The notes below the pieces were generated by a model that was not told the origin of the DNA, did no database searches, and saw nothing but the letters and a program-made list of their open reading frames with translations. This document shows, piece by piece, positions 20,839-30,116 of a stretch of 56,385 bases of DNA. A program made the position numbers and the translations under genes. Origin of the DNA: Ideonella aquatica (GTDB taxonomy: Bacteria > Pseudomonadota > Gammaproteobacteria > Burkholderiales > Burkholderiaceae_C); NCBI RefSeq assembly GCF_018069755.1, contig NZ_JAGQDE010000025.1, positions 1-56,385 of the forward strand. Direction: 5' to 3'. The stretch's first letter is position 1. The number at the start of each line of letters is the position of its first letter.

Positions 20839-21809
20839 GCGCGGTCCTCTTCGCCAAGCTGGCGGCGATCGGCCTGATCGCCGGCTTCGGCTGGGTGGTC
20901 GGCCGCATGCGCTGGCTGGGTGACGAGCGCGCCGAGCCGGCGCGGGTGCTGGCCAATGCGGCCTTCTTCCTGTTCGCGCCGGCGCTGCTGTTTCGCACCA
21001 CCGCGCGGCTGGACCTGGCCCAGCTGCCCTGGGCGATGCTGGCCGCCTACTTCGTGCCGGTGGTGGCGATGATGCTGGGCGTCTACGCCTGGCAACGGCT
21101 GTGGCAGGTGCGCCGCGGCCTGCCGGTGGCGGCGCCGTCGGTGCGCTCGATCAGCGCCACCTTCGGCAACACACTGCAGATCGGCGTGCCGGTGGTCTCG
21201 GGCGTCTTCGGCGAAACCGGCCTGGGCCTGCTGCTGACGGTGATCAGCGTGCACGCGCTGGTGCTGCTGCTGGTGTGCACCACGCTGGTCGAGCTGGACC
21301 TGGCGCGCGCCCACGCCGCGCCCGACAGCGGCCTGGGCCCGGTGCTGGCCAGCACACTGCGCAATGCGCTGATCCACCCGGTGGTGCTGCCGGTGGTGGC
21401 CGGGCTGCTGTGGAACGCCACCGGCTGGCCGCTGCCCGGGCCGCTGGACGAGGTGCTGATCCTGCTGGGCTCGGCGATGGTGCCGCTGTGCCTGACGCTG
21501 ATCGGCATGTCGCTGGCCTACCTGGGCCTGCCGCGCTCGCTGGGCGGCGCGCTGTCGGTGACCCTGCTCAAGCTGCTGCTGCAGCCGCTGCTGGTGTGGG
21601 CGGTGGCGGCCGGCGTGTTCGGTCTGTCGGGCCTGCCGCTGCAGGTGCTGGTGGTGGCCGCGGCGCTGCCCACCGGCAGCAACGCGATGATGTTCTCGCA
21701 GCGCTACCGCGCGCTGGAGGCCGAGACCACCGCCGTCAACGTGATCTCCACCCTGGGCTTTGCGCTCACCGTGCCGGCCTGGCTGTGGGCCTTGTCGCGT
21801 CTGGCCTGA
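20835..21809 (+). CDS. AEC family transporter (auxin efflux carrier-like)
   Basis: A 324-residue polytopic membrane protein with about ten hydrophobic segments and the AEC pattern: SATFGNTLQIGVPVVSGVFGE in the first half, ALIHPVVLPVVAGLLWN in the middle and LPTGSNAMMFSQRY near the end. Family members export or exchange organic anions such as malate; the substrate here is unknown. The start is GTG at 20835, overlapping the topB stop (GTGA), so translation is coupled. Two hairpins follow the gene. Confidence 0.88.
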   Translation: MSAVLFAKLAAIGLIAGFGWVVGRMRWLGDERAEPARVLANAAFFLFAPALLFRTTARLDLAQLPWAMLAAYFVPVVAMMLGVYAWQRLWQVRRGLPVAAPSVRSISATFGNTLQIGVPVVSGVFGETGLGLLLTVISVHALVLLLVCTTLVELDLARAHAAPDSGLGPVLASTLRNALIHPVVLPVVAGLLWNATGWPLPGPLDEVLILLGSAMVPLCLTLIGMSLAYLGLPRSLGGALSVTLLKLLLQPLLVWAVAAGVFGLSGLPLQVLVVAAALPTGSNAMMFSQRYRALEAETTAVNVISTLGFALTVPAWLWALSRLA

Positions 21810-21840
21810 GTCGCGCCTGCCACAAGCGCGGCCGGGCCGT

Positions 21841-21878
21841 GTGACCCGTGTCACTGGCGCCGGCCCTTTGCCGGCGCC
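21841..21878 (+). terminator. Tandem hairpins after the AEC transporter gene
   Basis: GTGAC-ccgt-GTCAC at 21841-21854 is followed at once by GGCGCCGGC-ccttt-GCCGGCGCC at 21856-21878, a perfect 9-base GC stem. There is no T-run, so intrinsic termination is uncertain, but the place fits the end of the topB transcript. Confidence 0.5.
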
Positions 21879-21958
21879 GCAGCGTGGGCACTGGACATCC
21901 CGGGGTGCGCAGCGGGCGATTCTGGGTTTAACCTACGGGTTGCGACAACCGTTGCACC

Positions 21959-23959
21959 ATGTCACGGTCGATACGCGGCGCGTCCCAGGACGCAGCCCCC
22001 GAAGAAGAGCCCAGGAGCGAGTCGTTGGAAGCCACCCCCCAGGAAGTCGGCGAGCCGCGCTTTGACGTGCGAGCGCGTCGAGCCCCCGACTGCCCCCTTG
22101 AGGGCCTGCAGCAGCGCCTGGTCGATCTGGCCCGCCTGCCGCCGGCCAAGGCGCAGTCGCTGGTCGAGGCCCTGCAGGCCGCGCCCACGGTGGTGCTGGG
22201 GCGTTCTGTCTCGCGCGAGCGCGCCGCCAAGGCCCAGCTCCTCAGCCGCGCCGGCCTGCACATCGAGATCACGCCGGTGCTGCAGCTGGCGCCCAAGCCG
22301 GTGTCGGATGTCGACGGCCGGGTCGAGTGCCCCGCCTGCGGCGAGATCATGGTGCCCGGGCCGCACCGCCAGTGCGCGCACTGCGGCGTCTACATCGACA
22401 AGGTCTCGCCCGAGGTGCTGATGCGGCGCAAGCTGCGCAAGCAGGAGCAGGCGCGCGTGCAGCTGCGCCTGGCGGCTGAGCAGCAGCAGTCGCGCCAGCG
22501 CGCTGAAGCCGAGATGGAGCAGCGCCTGCGCCAGGAGATCCGCGAGCAGCTGGAAAGCCGCCACGGTCTGGCGGGCCCGGGCCGGGCCCTGCCCGCCTGG
22601 CAGCGCCCGGCGATCCTGGGCGGCGGTGTGGTGCTGGCGGGCGCGGCCTTTGCCGCCGGCTGGTTCCTGCCCCACGGCGCCCCGCTGGACGCCGTGCCGG
22701 TGGCCACCGCCACTGCCGGCACTGCCGGGGTCCCCCCCGGCGAGCAGATCGAGCGCCTGCTGGCCCATGTGGACCGTGGCGAGCAGGCGCCGGGCGCCGG
22801 CCGGCGCCCAGCGCCGCCCATCTGGACGGTGGAGCCCGCCGACTCATTGCGCCCGGGGCCCGACGTGCCGCCGCAGTCCCCCGAGCAACTGCTGGCCACC
22901 TCCTTTGGGCGGGTCGAGGGCCTGCCGCCGCTGGGCGCGGGCCTGGCCTGGCCGGTCGACCTGCTGCCGGGCCTGCGCGCCGACCTGGCGGTGGCCCTGG
23001 CCGAATCGGGCCAGATGGGCCGCGCCGAGGAGCTGCTGCAGTCGCTGGAGCCCTGGCGCGCGAGCGTTGATCCGCGCCTGACCGAGCAACTGCGCCGCGC
23101 CCGCCTGTTGGTGCATGCCTGGGGCCTGTACGACCACGGGCTGACCACCGTGCAGCCGCTGCTGACGCGCCTGAGCGAGGGCCTGCGCAGCATGGTCGAC
23201 CCGATCGAGCGCGCCAGCCTGCTGGCCCAGGTGGTGCCGGTGATGGCCCGTGCGCCGGCGGTGTCCGACGAGGTGATCACCGGCCTGATCCGCCAGACCG
23301 GCGCCGCCGTCAAGGCCGTGGCCGAACCCGGTCCGCGCCACCGCCTGACCGAGGCCTGGATCGTGGCCGAGGCCCAGGTGCTGCTGGCCCGCGCCGAGCA
23401 CGAGGCTGTCAGCGGCCACTTCAGCCGCCTGCGCGCCCGCATCGCCGCGCTGGCGGCGCTGCAGCCGCAGACCATCGAGCCGGCCACCCAGGCGCGGCTG
23501 CTGGCCAGGCAGGTGCGCATCAGCCAGCTGGCTGGTGAATCCACCGAGCGGCTGGTCATGGCCTGGCTGCAGGCCGTCGAGCGTGTGCCCACGATGGCCG
23601 AACAGGCCGACCTGCTGCGCGAGGCCGTGGAGCAGCCCGGTGGCGCGCTGCTTGACGATGCGCGCCGCCTGGCCGGCCGCCTGGCCACCCGCGGCGAGGC
23701 GGCCGGCCAGGGCGCTGCCCGGGCCGAGGGCCTGGGGCGCCTGTCGCTGCTGTGGGCCGAGCTGGGCGACGCCGACCAGGCCTCGCTGTGGCGCCAGCGT
23801 GCGCTGCAGACACCGGGCCTGCAGCCCGAGACCGCGCTGCGCCTGCGCGCCCAGCTCACCACCGAGGCCGAGATCGGTCTGGCCCAGGCCACGCAGCGCC
23901 TGGGCGAACTGGCGCGCGCCGAAAGCCACTGGCGCCGCGTCGCCACCTACGTGCTCTGA
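21959..23959 (+). CDS. L7/L12-fold-like, zinc-ribbon, single-pass membrane protein with helical repeats
   Basis: A 666-residue protein with an unusual layout. Residues about 48-107 ([20 protein letters not shown], then [20 protein letters not shown]) resemble the ClpS/ribosomal L7/L12 C-terminal fold. A zinc ribbon follows with Cys124, Cys127, Cys139 and Cys142 (CPACGEIM and CAHCGVYI). Next come a charged coiled-coil-like stretch (about 155-200), one membrane helix (about 218-238) and a long Leu/Ala/Arg-rich helical region that looks like degenerate TPR repeats. It has no close neighbours in function: AEC transporter before, proA after. Role unknown; the first-domain assignment is my reading, not a search result. 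Confidence 0.7.
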   Translation: MSRSIRGASQDAAPEEEPRSESLEATPQEVGEPRFDVRARRAPDCPLEGLQQRLVDLARLPPAKAQSLVEALQAAPTVVLGRSVSRERAAKAQLLSRAGLHIEITPVLQLAPKPVSDVDGRVECPACGEIMVPGPHRQCAHCGVYIDKVSPEVLMRRKLRKQEQARVQLRLAAEQQQSRQRAEAEMEQRLRQEIREQLESRHGLAGPGRALPAWQRPAILGGGVVLAGAAFAAGWFLPHGAPLDAVPVATATAGTAGVPPGEQIERLLAHVDRGEQAPGAGRRPAPPIWTVEPADSLRPGPDVPPQSPEQLLATSFGRVEGLPPLGAGLAWPVDLLPGLRADLAVALAESGQMGRAEELLQSLEPWRASVDPRLTEQLRRARLLVHAWGLYDHGLTTVQPLLTRLSEGLRSMVDPIERASLLAQVVPVMARAPAVSDEVITGLIRQTGAAVKAVAEPGPRHRLTEAWIVAEAQVLLARAEHEAVSGHFSRLRARIAALAALQPQTIEPATQARLLARQVRISQLAGESTERLVMAWLQAVERVPTMAEQADLLREAVEQPGGALLDDARRLAGRLATRGEAAGQGAARAEGLGRLSLLWAELGDADQASLWRQRALQTPGLQPETALRLRAQLTTEAEIGLAQATQRLGELARAESHWRRVATYVL

Positions 23960-23979
23960 ACAGCGCTGCCGCAGCCCAT

Positions 23980-23994
23980 CCGGGATAATCCCGG
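23980..23994 (+). promoter_or_regulatory. Palindrome with embedded -10 box before proA
   Basis: CCGGGAT-A-ATCCCGG is a perfect 15-base palindrome. It contains GATAAT (23984-23989), a good -10 box whose expected start point is at or one base before the proA ATG (23997). That predicts a leaderless transcript and a site where a dimeric regulator could block it. Confidence 0.45.
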
Positions 23995-23996
23995 GC

Positions 23997-25277
23997 ATGA
24001 ACCCGCTCGACATTCCCGCCTACATGGCCCATGTCGGTGTGGCGGCCCGTGCCGCCGCCACCGCCATGGCGCGTGCCGGCTCCCGCGAGAAGAACCTGGC
24101 CCTGACCGAACTGGCCGCGCGCCTGCGCAGCCATGGCCCGCAGCTGGCCCAGGCCAATGCGCAGGACATCGCCGCCGCCGAGGCTGCTGGCCTGGCTGCG
24201 CCGATGGTCGACCGCCTGCGCCTGACCCCCAAAGTGCTGGAGACCGTGGCCGAGGGCTGCGAGCAGCTCGCCGCGATGCCCGATCCGGTGGGCGAGATCT
24301 CGCAAGTCAAGCGCCGCCCCACCGGCATCAGCGTGGGCCAGATGCGCGTGCCGCTGGGCGTGTTCGGCATGATCTACGAGAGCCGCCCGAACGTCACGAT
24401 CGAGGCCGCTTCGCTGGCCATCAAGAGCGGCAACGCCTGCGTGCTGCGCGGCGGCTCGGAGGCCATTCACTCCAACCTGGCGCTGTGGAAGCTGGTGCAG
24501 CAGGCGCTGGTGGCCGCCGGCCTGCCGGCCGAGGCCGTGCAGTTGGTGGAAACCACCGACCGCGCCGCCGTGGGCCGCCTGATCGCCATGCCCGAGTACG
24601 TGGACGTGATCATCCCGCGCGGCGGCAAGGGCCTGATCGAGCGCATCAGCGCCGAGGCCAAGGTGCCGGTGATCAAGCACCTGGACGGCAACTGCCACAC
24701 CTACGTCGACGCCCAGGTCGACCTGGCGCAGGCGCTGGTGGTGACCGACAACGCCAAGACCCAGAAGTACAGCCCCTGCAATGCCACCGAATCGCTGCTG
24801 GTGCACGAGGCCGTGGCGCCGGACTTCCTGCCGCGCATGGGCGCGATCTTTGCTGCCAAGGGCGTGGAGATGCGCTGCGACGCGGCCAGCAAGGCGCTGC
24901 TGGCGGCGGTGCCCGGTGCGCAACTGGTGGACGCGCAGGACAGCGACTGGGGCGAGGAGTACCTGGCGCCCATCATCAGCATCAAGCTGGTGAGCAGCCT
25001 GGACGAGGCCATCGCCCACATCAATCTGCACGGCAGCCACCACACCGACGCCATCCTCACGACGAACCACCCGAACGCGATGCGCTTTCTGCGCGAGGTG
25101 GATTCGGCCAGCGTGATGGTCAATGCCAGCACCCGCTTTGCTGACGGCTTCGAGTACGGCCTGGGCGCCGAGATCGGCATCAGCACCGACAAGTTCCACG
25201 CCCGCGGGCCGGTGGGGCTGGAAGGCCTGACCTCGATGAAGTGGGTGGTGTTGGGGCAGGGCGAGATCCGGCGCTGA
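23997..25277 (+). CDS. proA: Gamma-glutamyl phosphate reductase
   Basis: A 426-residue ProA of the aldehyde dehydrogenase superfamily: it reduces gamma-glutamyl phosphate with NADPH, the second step of proline synthesis. Motifs seen: [47 protein letters not shown], and the catalytic cysteine region [17 protein letters not shown]; the C-terminal [15 protein letters not shown] is intact. The start ATG is close behind a palindromic -10 box. proB is not in the window. Followed by queC after two bases. Confidence 0.97.
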   Translation: MNPLDIPAYMAHVGVAARAAATAMARAGSREKNLALTELAARLRSHGPQLAQANAQDIAAAEAAGLAAPMVDRLRLTPKVLETVAEGCEQLAAMPDPVGEISQVKRRPTGISVGQMRVPLGVFGMIYESRPNVTIEAASLAIKSGNACVLRGGSEAIHSNLALWKLVQQALVAAGLPAEAVQLVETTDRAAVGRLIAMPEYVDVIIPRGGKGLIERISAEAKVPVIKHLDGNCHTYVDAQVDLAQALVVTDNAKTQKYSPCNATESLLVHEAVAPDFLPRMGAIFAAKGVEMRCDAASKALLAAVPGAQLVDAQDSDWGEEYLAPIISIKLVSSLDEAIAHINLHGSHHTDAILTTNHPNAMRFLREVDSASVMVNASTRFADGFEYGLGAEIGISTDKFHARGPVGLEGLTSMKWVVLGQGEIRR

Positions 25278-25279
25278 GC

Positions 25280-25993
25280 ATGGCCGTCGATCCGCGCACG
25301 GCGATCGTGCTCTTCTCGGGTGGGCAGGACTCCACCGTCTGCCTGGCCTGGGCGCTGGCGCGTTTCGCCCGCGTCGAGACGCTGGGCTTCGACTATGGCC
25401 AGCGCCACCGCATTGAGCTGGACTGCCGGCTGACCGTGCGCCAGGAGCTGGCCCGCCAGTTTCCGCAGTGGGGCGAACGGCTGGGCGAGGACCACCTGCT
25501 GGACCTGTCGCTGCTGGGCCAGATCAGCGACTGCGCGCTCACCGCTGAGCGCGCGATCGAGTTGCAGGCGAACGGCCTGCCCAACACCTTCGTGCCCGGG
25601 CGCAATCTGCTGTTCCTGGGCTTTGCCGCCACGCTGGCCTACCGCCGCAGCGCCAGCGTGCTGGTGGGCGGCATGTGCGAGACCGACTACTCCGGCTACC
25701 CCGACTGCCGTGACAACACGCTCAAGGCGCTGCAGGTGGCGCTGTCGCTGGGCCTGGACACGCCGATGACGCTGGAGACGCCGCTGATGTTCCTGACCAA
25801 GGCCGACACCTGGGCGCTGTCCCACAGCTTGGGCGGCGAGGCCTTGAACGCACTGATTGCCGAGCACACCCACACCTGCTACCTGGGCGAGCGCGGCCAG
25901 CGCCACGCCTGGGGCCATGGCTGCGGCCACTGCCCGGCCTGTGCGCTGCGCGCGCGCGGCCACGCCGAGTGGCTGGCCCGGGGAGCCGCCTGA
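25280..25993 (+). CDS. queC: 7-cyano-7-deazaguanine synthase
   Basis: A 237-residue QueC/ExsB: ATP-dependent conversion of 7-carboxy-7-deazaguanine to preQ0 for queuosine tRNA modification. The PP-loop [14 protein letters not shown] is at the N-terminus; [16 protein letters not shown] is the family core; zinc ligands lie in HTCYLGER and [13 protein letters not shown]. Two bases separate it from proA, and its TGA overlaps the ATG of the lemA gene, so all three probably share a transcript. Other queuosine genes are not present. Confidence 0.96.
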   Translation: MAVDPRTAIVLFSGGQDSTVCLAWALARFARVETLGFDYGQRHRIELDCRLTVRQELARQFPQWGERLGEDHLLDLSLLGQISDCALTAERAIELQANGLPNTFVPGRNLLFLGFAATLAYRRSASVLVGGMCETDYSGYPDCRDNTLKALQVALSLGLDTPMTLETPLMFLTKADTWALSHSLGGEALNALIAEHTHTCYLGERGQRHAWGHGCGHCPACALRARGHAEWLARGAA

Positions 25994-26559
25994 TGGACCT
26001 GCTGGACTGGGACACGCTGCGCCCCTGGCTGCTGCGCATGGCCGTGCTGGCGGTGCTGCTGTTCTGGGTGGTGGGCGCCTACAACCGGCTGATGCGCCTG
26101 CGCCAGGCCCTGGCCCAGGCCTGGGGCCAGATCGATGAGCAGCTCACCCGCCGCGCCGCCGCGCTGGAGCCGCTGCTGGCCCAGCTGCAAGAGCCCATGG
26201 CCAGCGAGGCCACCACGCTGGCCGCGCTGGCCGCTGCGCTCGACAAGCAGCAAGCTGCCGCCCGCGCCGCCCGCGCCCGCCCGGCCTCGGCCGTGGCCCT
26301 GCAGGCCTGGGTGGTGGCCGAGGGCGAACTGGCCTCGCCCCTGGCCCGCCTGTCAGCGCTGGTGGAGCAGCACGCCGAGCTGGCCCAGTCCGAATCCATC
26401 CGCCCGCTGCGCACCGCCCTGGCCGAGGTGACCCCCAACCTGGCCTACGCCCGCCAGACCTACACCGCCGCCGCCGACACCTACAACACCGCAATCGAGG
26501 AATTCCCGACGCGGCTGTTGATGCCGGTGTTCCGGTTCAGGGCAGCAGCGCGCGTGTAG
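25993..26559 (+). CDS. LemA family membrane protein
   Basis: A 188-residue protein with one N-terminal membrane helix (MAVLAVLLFWVVGAYNRLM) and a long helical body. The end contains the LemA signature: ARQTYTAAADTYNTAIEEFPTRL followed by a short basic tail. LemA proteins are membrane-anchored helical bundles of unclear function, often next to peptidases or TPM proteins; here the neighbour is queC. The usual family core NxLVxxRN is not obvious, so this is a diverged member. The gene is followed by a nested inverted-repeat region. Confidence 0.8.
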   Translation: MDLLDWDTLRPWLLRMAVLAVLLFWVVGAYNRLMRLRQALAQAWGQIDEQLTRRAAALEPLLAQLQEPMASEATTLAALAAALDKQQAAARAARARPASAVALQAWVVAEGELASPLARLSALVEQHAELAQSESIRPLRTALAEVTPNLAYARQTYTAAADTYNTAIEEFPTRLLMPVFRFRAAARV

Positions 26560-26572
26560 CGTGCGTCTGAAA

Positions 26573-26815
26573 TCTGCCCGGAGCAGCCGAAGGCTGCTGT
26601 GGGCAGAGCCCTTTTCCGTTGAGCTCCCCCCAGCCCCCCTCCAAGAAGGGGGCTCCAGCATGAGCTTCGGGCCGGCCTACCGGCCGGCGTAGCGCTGGCA
26701 CGCTGGGCGCATCACCCTTTGTCGTTCTGACTGGAGCCACCCTCTTGGAGGGGGGCTGGGGGGAGCTCCATGTGCGGGCCTCTGCCCGGAGCAGCCTTCG
26801 GCTGCTCCGGGCAGA
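26573..26815. repeat. Nested inverted repeats between convergent genes
   Basis: This 265-bp gap is built of nested repeats. Outermost are two near-identical self-complementary hairpins: 26573-26607 (GAGCAGCC-GAA-GGCTGCT) and 26781-26815 (GAGCAGCC-TTC-GGCTGCTC), both flanked by TCTGCCC/GGGCAGA. Inside are 38-base inverted repeats, 26621-26658 and 26731-26768, differing at only about three positions. At the centre, GGCCGGCC-TA-CCGGCCGG lies at about 26670-26688. There is no coding capacity. It may be a bidirectional terminator, a REP-like composite or a small mobile element; I cannot tell which. Confidence 0.75.
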
Positions 26816-26824
26816 AAACGGACC

Positions 26825-27268
26825 CTAAGTCGTGGGTGTCACTGCCGCGGGCAGATACACCGCACAGAACTCCGGCGGCATGCGGCGCGCCTGGCCGCTG
26901 CTGATCTCGATGCAGACCAGTTGCCAGCGGCCGCGCAACACGGTGGCGCCGTCGCGCAGGCGGCGCAGCTGGAAGCGGCGCTCCATGCGCAGGCGGCCGT
27001 CGCCGGGCAGCAGCCAGGTGGCCAGCTCCAGCGCGTCGCCCAGCTGGGTGGGCAGCAGGTAGTCGTACTCGCCGCGGTGGATGGCCATGGCGCGGTCCAG
27101 GCGGCGGTAGTCGGCGATCGACAGGCCCAGGGCCTCGGAGTGGGCCCAGCCGGCCTGCTCGCACCAGCGCAGGTAGACGGCGTTGTTGGTGTGGTCCAGG
27201 CCGTCGATGTCGCCGGGTTCAGGCGCCACGCGCAGCAGGAAGGGGCGGGGCAGGTCCCAGTCGTCCAT
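26825..27268 (-). CDS. YbgC/4HBT-type acyl-CoA thioesterase
   Basis: A 147-residue hotdog-fold thioesterase. The family motif with catalytic Asp is visible: GDIDGLDHTNNAVYLRWCEQAGW, then the usual EYDYLLPTQLGDALELATWL segment. It would hydrolyse an acyl-CoA or aryl-CoA; substrate unknown. ATG at 27268, five bases after aruG, makes it the last gene of the arginine operon. It could act on succinyl-CoA-linked metabolism or simply be a passenger; the sequence does not decide. Confidence 0.87.
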   Translation of the reverse strand: MDDWDLPRPFLLRVAPEPGDIDGLDHTNNAVYLRWCEQAGWAHSEALGLSIADYRRLDRAMAIHRGEYDYLLPTQLGDALELATWLLPGDGRLRMERRFQLRRLRDGATVLRGRWQLVCIEISSGQARRMPPEFCAVYLPAAVTPTT

Positions 27269-27273
27269 GCTCT

Positions 27274-28032
27274 TCAGCGCCGGGCACACCAGCTGTCCAG
27301 GTGGGTTTCGAAGACCGGGCCGCCGTCGACGATGTCGATGTGGTGGCTGTAGCGGAAGCCCGCGTCGGCCAGCGTGTCCATCCACAGTCGGGCCGAGGGC
27401 GCGGCCTGGGCCATGGCCGCCTGCGCGGCGGGGCTCAGGAAGGACGCGTAGACCACCTGGCGCGGCATCAGCGCGGCCAGCTGGGCGCGGCCATCCCCGC
27501 CCAGGCGCTGCAGCACCGCGTCGGGGTCGCCCGCGTGGAAATGCCGACCCAGGCCCTGCCAGAACGGCGAGCGGCCCTGGTCGTCGCGCAGGCCAGGCAG
27601 CTCGGCGATCACCATGCCGCCCTGCAGCGCGCGAGTGGCCTGCAGGTGCTCGCGCGCGGCCATCAGCAAGGCGCGCCAGGCCAAGGCCTGGGCTGCGGCG
27701 TCCAGCGCGGGGTGGTGCGCACCGGCGGCGAGTTCGCTGGCTCCGGTGTGGTCATTGCCCAGCAGCAGCGTGTGCTGGCGGTGGAACAACTGCAGCTCGG
27801 GCGCCGCATGCACCACGCAGCCCACGTGGTACCAGTGGCGCGGCCGCCGCAGGCCGATCGGGCCACGCACGCGCAGGCAGGCGGACGGACCGCAGGCGCC
27901 GTCAGCGCCCTCAGCCAACAACCAGGCGGCGGCAGTGCCGGGTTCGGGCAGCGTGGTGTCGGCCGAAGCGGGCAGCCAGGCGCTCAGCACCGGCACATCG
28001 GCAGCCTGCACGGGGCGAACAGTCCAGCGCAT
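27274..28032 (-). CDS. aruG: Arginine/ornithine N-succinyltransferase, AruG-like, short at the C-terminus
   Basis: A 252-residue member of the AstA/AruFG family, which moves succinyl from succinyl-CoA to the alpha-amino group of arginine. It keeps the core: TLLLGNDHTGASEL (as LSNDHTGSSEL in AstA), SPFWQGLGRHF, ALMPRQVVYASFL and HHIDIVDGGPVFETHLDSW. It then stops, while AstA, AruF and AruG are about 340 residues, so the last 80 or so residues are missing. Part of the N-terminal half also looks eroded (SCLRVRGPIGLRR in place of VFVLED). It may serve as a partner subunit of AruF. Two bases follow the aruF stop. Confidence 0.82.
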   Translation of the reverse strand: MRWTVRPVQAADVPVLSAWLPASADTTLPEPGTAAAWLLAEGADGACGPSACLRVRGPIGLRRPRHWYHVGCVVHAAPELQLFHRQHTLLLGNDHTGASELAAGAHHPALDAAAQALAWRALLMAAREHLQATRALQGGMVIAELPGLRDDQGRSPFWQGLGRHFHAGDPDAVLQRLGGDGRAQLAALMPRQVVYASFLSPAAQAAMAQAAPSARLWMDTLADAGFRYSHHIDIVDGGPVFETHLDSWCARR

Positions 28033-28034
28033 CG

Positions 28035-29087
28035 TCAGACTCCGTCGGGGCCATCCAGCGCGGCCACGCACAGGCTGTCGCCCACGCTGAGACCCAGCAA
28101 GGCGGCCTCGTCGTCACGCAGTGCCACGGCCGGCGCCGTGGCGTCCAGTTCCAGCAGTGTGGCGCGCCAGTGCTGCAGGCGCCGGCCTGCGGCCAGGTGG
28201 GTGGCGTGGCCGCCGCGCGTGGCGCGCGGCGCGGGCGGCAGCACGCCCACGCTGCGCAGGCGGCGCGCGGTCTTGAGCATCGGCAGCCGGGCCTCCATCG
28301 TCGGGCCGCCATCGAAGACGTTGAGCCAGGTGTCGGCGTCAAAGCCCTCGTCCAGCAGGATCGAGAAGGGCCGCTCGGCCACCGGGTGCAGCTGGCCCAA
28401 CGCCCACTGCGTGGCCTCGTCCAGCAGCGGCACGTAGATCGGCGACTGCGGCAGCAGCTCGGCCAGGAAGGCGCGGCCCTGGCCGCTGGCCAGGCGCTCG
28501 GCGGCGGGGTAGTCCAGGTGAAAGAAGCGCCGGCCCACCGCATCCCAGAACGGGCAGGCGCCGGATTCGTCGGCCAGGCCGGGGTGCTCCGAGACGATGC
28601 GGTCGGTGAAGCGCTCGGGGAAGCTGGCGATGAACAGCAGGCGGCCGCGCGACAGCAACTGCGCACCGGGGCCGGCCTCATGGGCGGGGTCGATGTGGAA
28701 GCCGGTGAGCACGGTGGCACCGGTCAGGTCGTGGCACAGGTGCAGCGTGTGGATGCGGTTGCGCGCCCCCAGGGCCGGGCTGGCGTGCACGGTGAACTCG
28801 TTGCGGTAGCTGTAGAAGCGGTCGCCCGCCCCGGCGCGCGCAGCGATGCCCGCGGTGCCCACCAGCGCGCCGGCCTGCTGGCGGTCTTCCAGCACAAAGA
28901 GGTAGTGGGCGTCGGGCTCATCGCCGTCGGCAAAGCTGTGCTGAGAGCGGATGATGCGCTCGCGCAGCGCCTCGCGGTCAGCCGGCAAGGAACTGATGCC
29001 GATCGCGCTGGCCCCGGCCAGGCGCTCCAGACCGGTCAGGTCGGCCAGCGCGGCCGGCCGCAGCAGGTAGCGTGGGGCGTCGGCCAT
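28035..29087 (-). CDS. aruF: Arginine/ornithine N-succinyltransferase, AruF-like subunit
   Basis: A 350-residue full-length AstA-family protein, closest in motifs to the AruF (alpha) subunit: GISSLPADREAL, HYLFVLED, the HLCHDLTGATVLTGF block, CPFWDAVGRRFFHLDY, FLAELLPQSPIYVPLL and WLNVFDGGPTMEARL. It starts the AST route, arginine plus succinyl-CoA to N2-succinylarginine. Gene order argR-aruF-aruG resembles Pseudomonas, but aruC, aruD, aruB and aruE do not follow, so the rest of the pathway must be elsewhere. Separated from argR by two bases and from aruG by two. Confidence 0.93.
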   Translation of the reverse strand: MADAPRYLLRPAALADLTGLERLAGASAIGISSLPADREALRERIIRSQHSFADGDEPDAHYLFVLEDRQQAGALVGTAGIAARAGAGDRFYSYRNEFTVHASPALGARNRIHTLHLCHDLTGATVLTGFHIDPAHEAGPGAQLLSRGRLLFIASFPERFTDRIVSEHPGLADESGACPFWDAVGRRFFHLDYPAAERLASGQGRAFLAELLPQSPIYVPLLDEATQWALGQLHPVAERPFSILLDEGFDADTWLNVFDGGPTMEARLPMLKTARRLRSVGVLPPAPRATRGGHATHLAAGRRLQHWRATLLELDATAPAVALRDDEAALLGLSVGDSLCVAALDGPDGV

Positions 29088-29089
29088 GC

Positions 29090-30109
29090 TCAGACGCTGC
29101 GCTCGTCGCGGGCCGCGTTGCCGGGTGCGGGCTGGGTGGCCGCGGCGTCGCGCCACGTCTGGGCGCGCAGGCCGCGCTCGTCGCGCGGCGTGCGGCCGAA
29201 GTGGGCGCGGTAGGCGTTGGAAAAATGCGGCCCGCTGGCAAAGCCGCAGGCCAGGCCGATCTGCAGGATCGACTGCGGCGTCTGGCGCAGCAGCGCCTGC
29301 GCGCGCTCCAGCCGCAGGCCCAGGTACCAGCGTGAGGGCAGCGCATCCAGGTGCTGACGGAACAGGCGCTCCAGGTGCCGGCGCGACACGCCCACCAGGC
29401 GCGCCACTTCCTCGGTGGGCAGGGGCTCGGACAGGTTGGCCTCCATCAGCGCCAGGGCTTCGGCCAGCTTGGCCGAGCCGGCGCCGCCGCGGCCACTGCC
29501 GGGCACGCGCTGACGCTCGTCGGCGGCACGCGGGCCGGCCAGGCCGGCCTGGGCCGCCAGCTCCTGCGCCAGCCGGTCGCCGTGGTGGCGGCCCAGCCAG
29601 GCGATCATCAGGTCGCGCGCGGCCTCGCCACCGGCGCTGCTCAGGCGCTGGCGGTCGATCTCGAAGCGCTGCTGCGACAGCACCACGCCCGGGTGGCGCT
29701 CGGCCTGGGCCGCCAGGTGCGGCCAATGCAGCGTGGCGCGGTGGCCTTGCAGCAGGCCAGCCTCGGCCAGCCAGGCGGCCCCGGTGCCCACGCCGCCCAG
29801 GCAGGCGCCAGCGGCGGCCTGCTCGCGCAGCCACTGCAGCACCGCCGGGCCCAGCGGGTCATGCGCGGTCCACGGCAGGTCACTGACCACCACGGCCAGC
29901 TGCAAGGGCGGCGCTGCGCGCAGTTCGGTGCAGACCACCCAGGCGCCCGAGCCCGCGCGCACCGGCCGACCATCGATCGACAGCATCAGCGGCTCGGGAA
30001 TGCGCCCCGGGTGCAGCGGCGCGGCCTGCGCCAGCGGGTCGATCACGCCCGCCAGCGTGCCCAGCGAGAAGCCGGGCAGCAACAGGCAGCCGACGCGTGC
30101 GGAGCTCAT
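29090..30109 (-). CDS. argR: AraC-family arginine regulator with GATase1-like domain
   Basis: A 339-residue regulator of the GATase1-AraC type, as in Pseudomonas ArgR. The N-terminal part is a DJ-1/GATase1-like sensor (VGCLLLPGFSLGTLAGVIDPL, then CLGGVGTGAAWLAEAGLLQGHRATLHW). The C-terminal 100 residues hold two helix-turn-helix units: EEVARLVGVSRRHLERLFRQHL and SILQIGLACGFASGPHFSNAYRAHFGRTP. It lies between aotP and aruF, the place of argR in Pseudomonas. It is the obvious candidate to bind the direct repeat upstream of the cyanophycinase gene (35701-35742), activating with arginine. Confidence 0.9.
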   Translation of the reverse strand: MSSARVGCLLLPGFSLGTLAGVIDPLAQAAPLHPGRIPEPLMLSIDGRPVRAGSGAWVVCTELRAAPPLQLAVVVSDLPWTAHDPLGPAVLQWLREQAAAGACLGGVGTGAAWLAEAGLLQGHRATLHWPHLAAQAERHPGVVLSQQRFEIDRQRLSSAGGEAARDLMIAWLGRHHGDRLAQELAAQAGLAGPRAADERQRVPGSGRGGAGSAKLAEALALMEANLSEPLPTEEVARLVGVSRRHLERLFRQHLDALPSRWYLGLRLERAQALLRQTPQSILQIGLACGFASGPHFSNAYRAHFGRTPRDERGLRAQTWRDAAATQPAPGNAARDERSV

Positions 30110-30116
30110 CGTGTGC

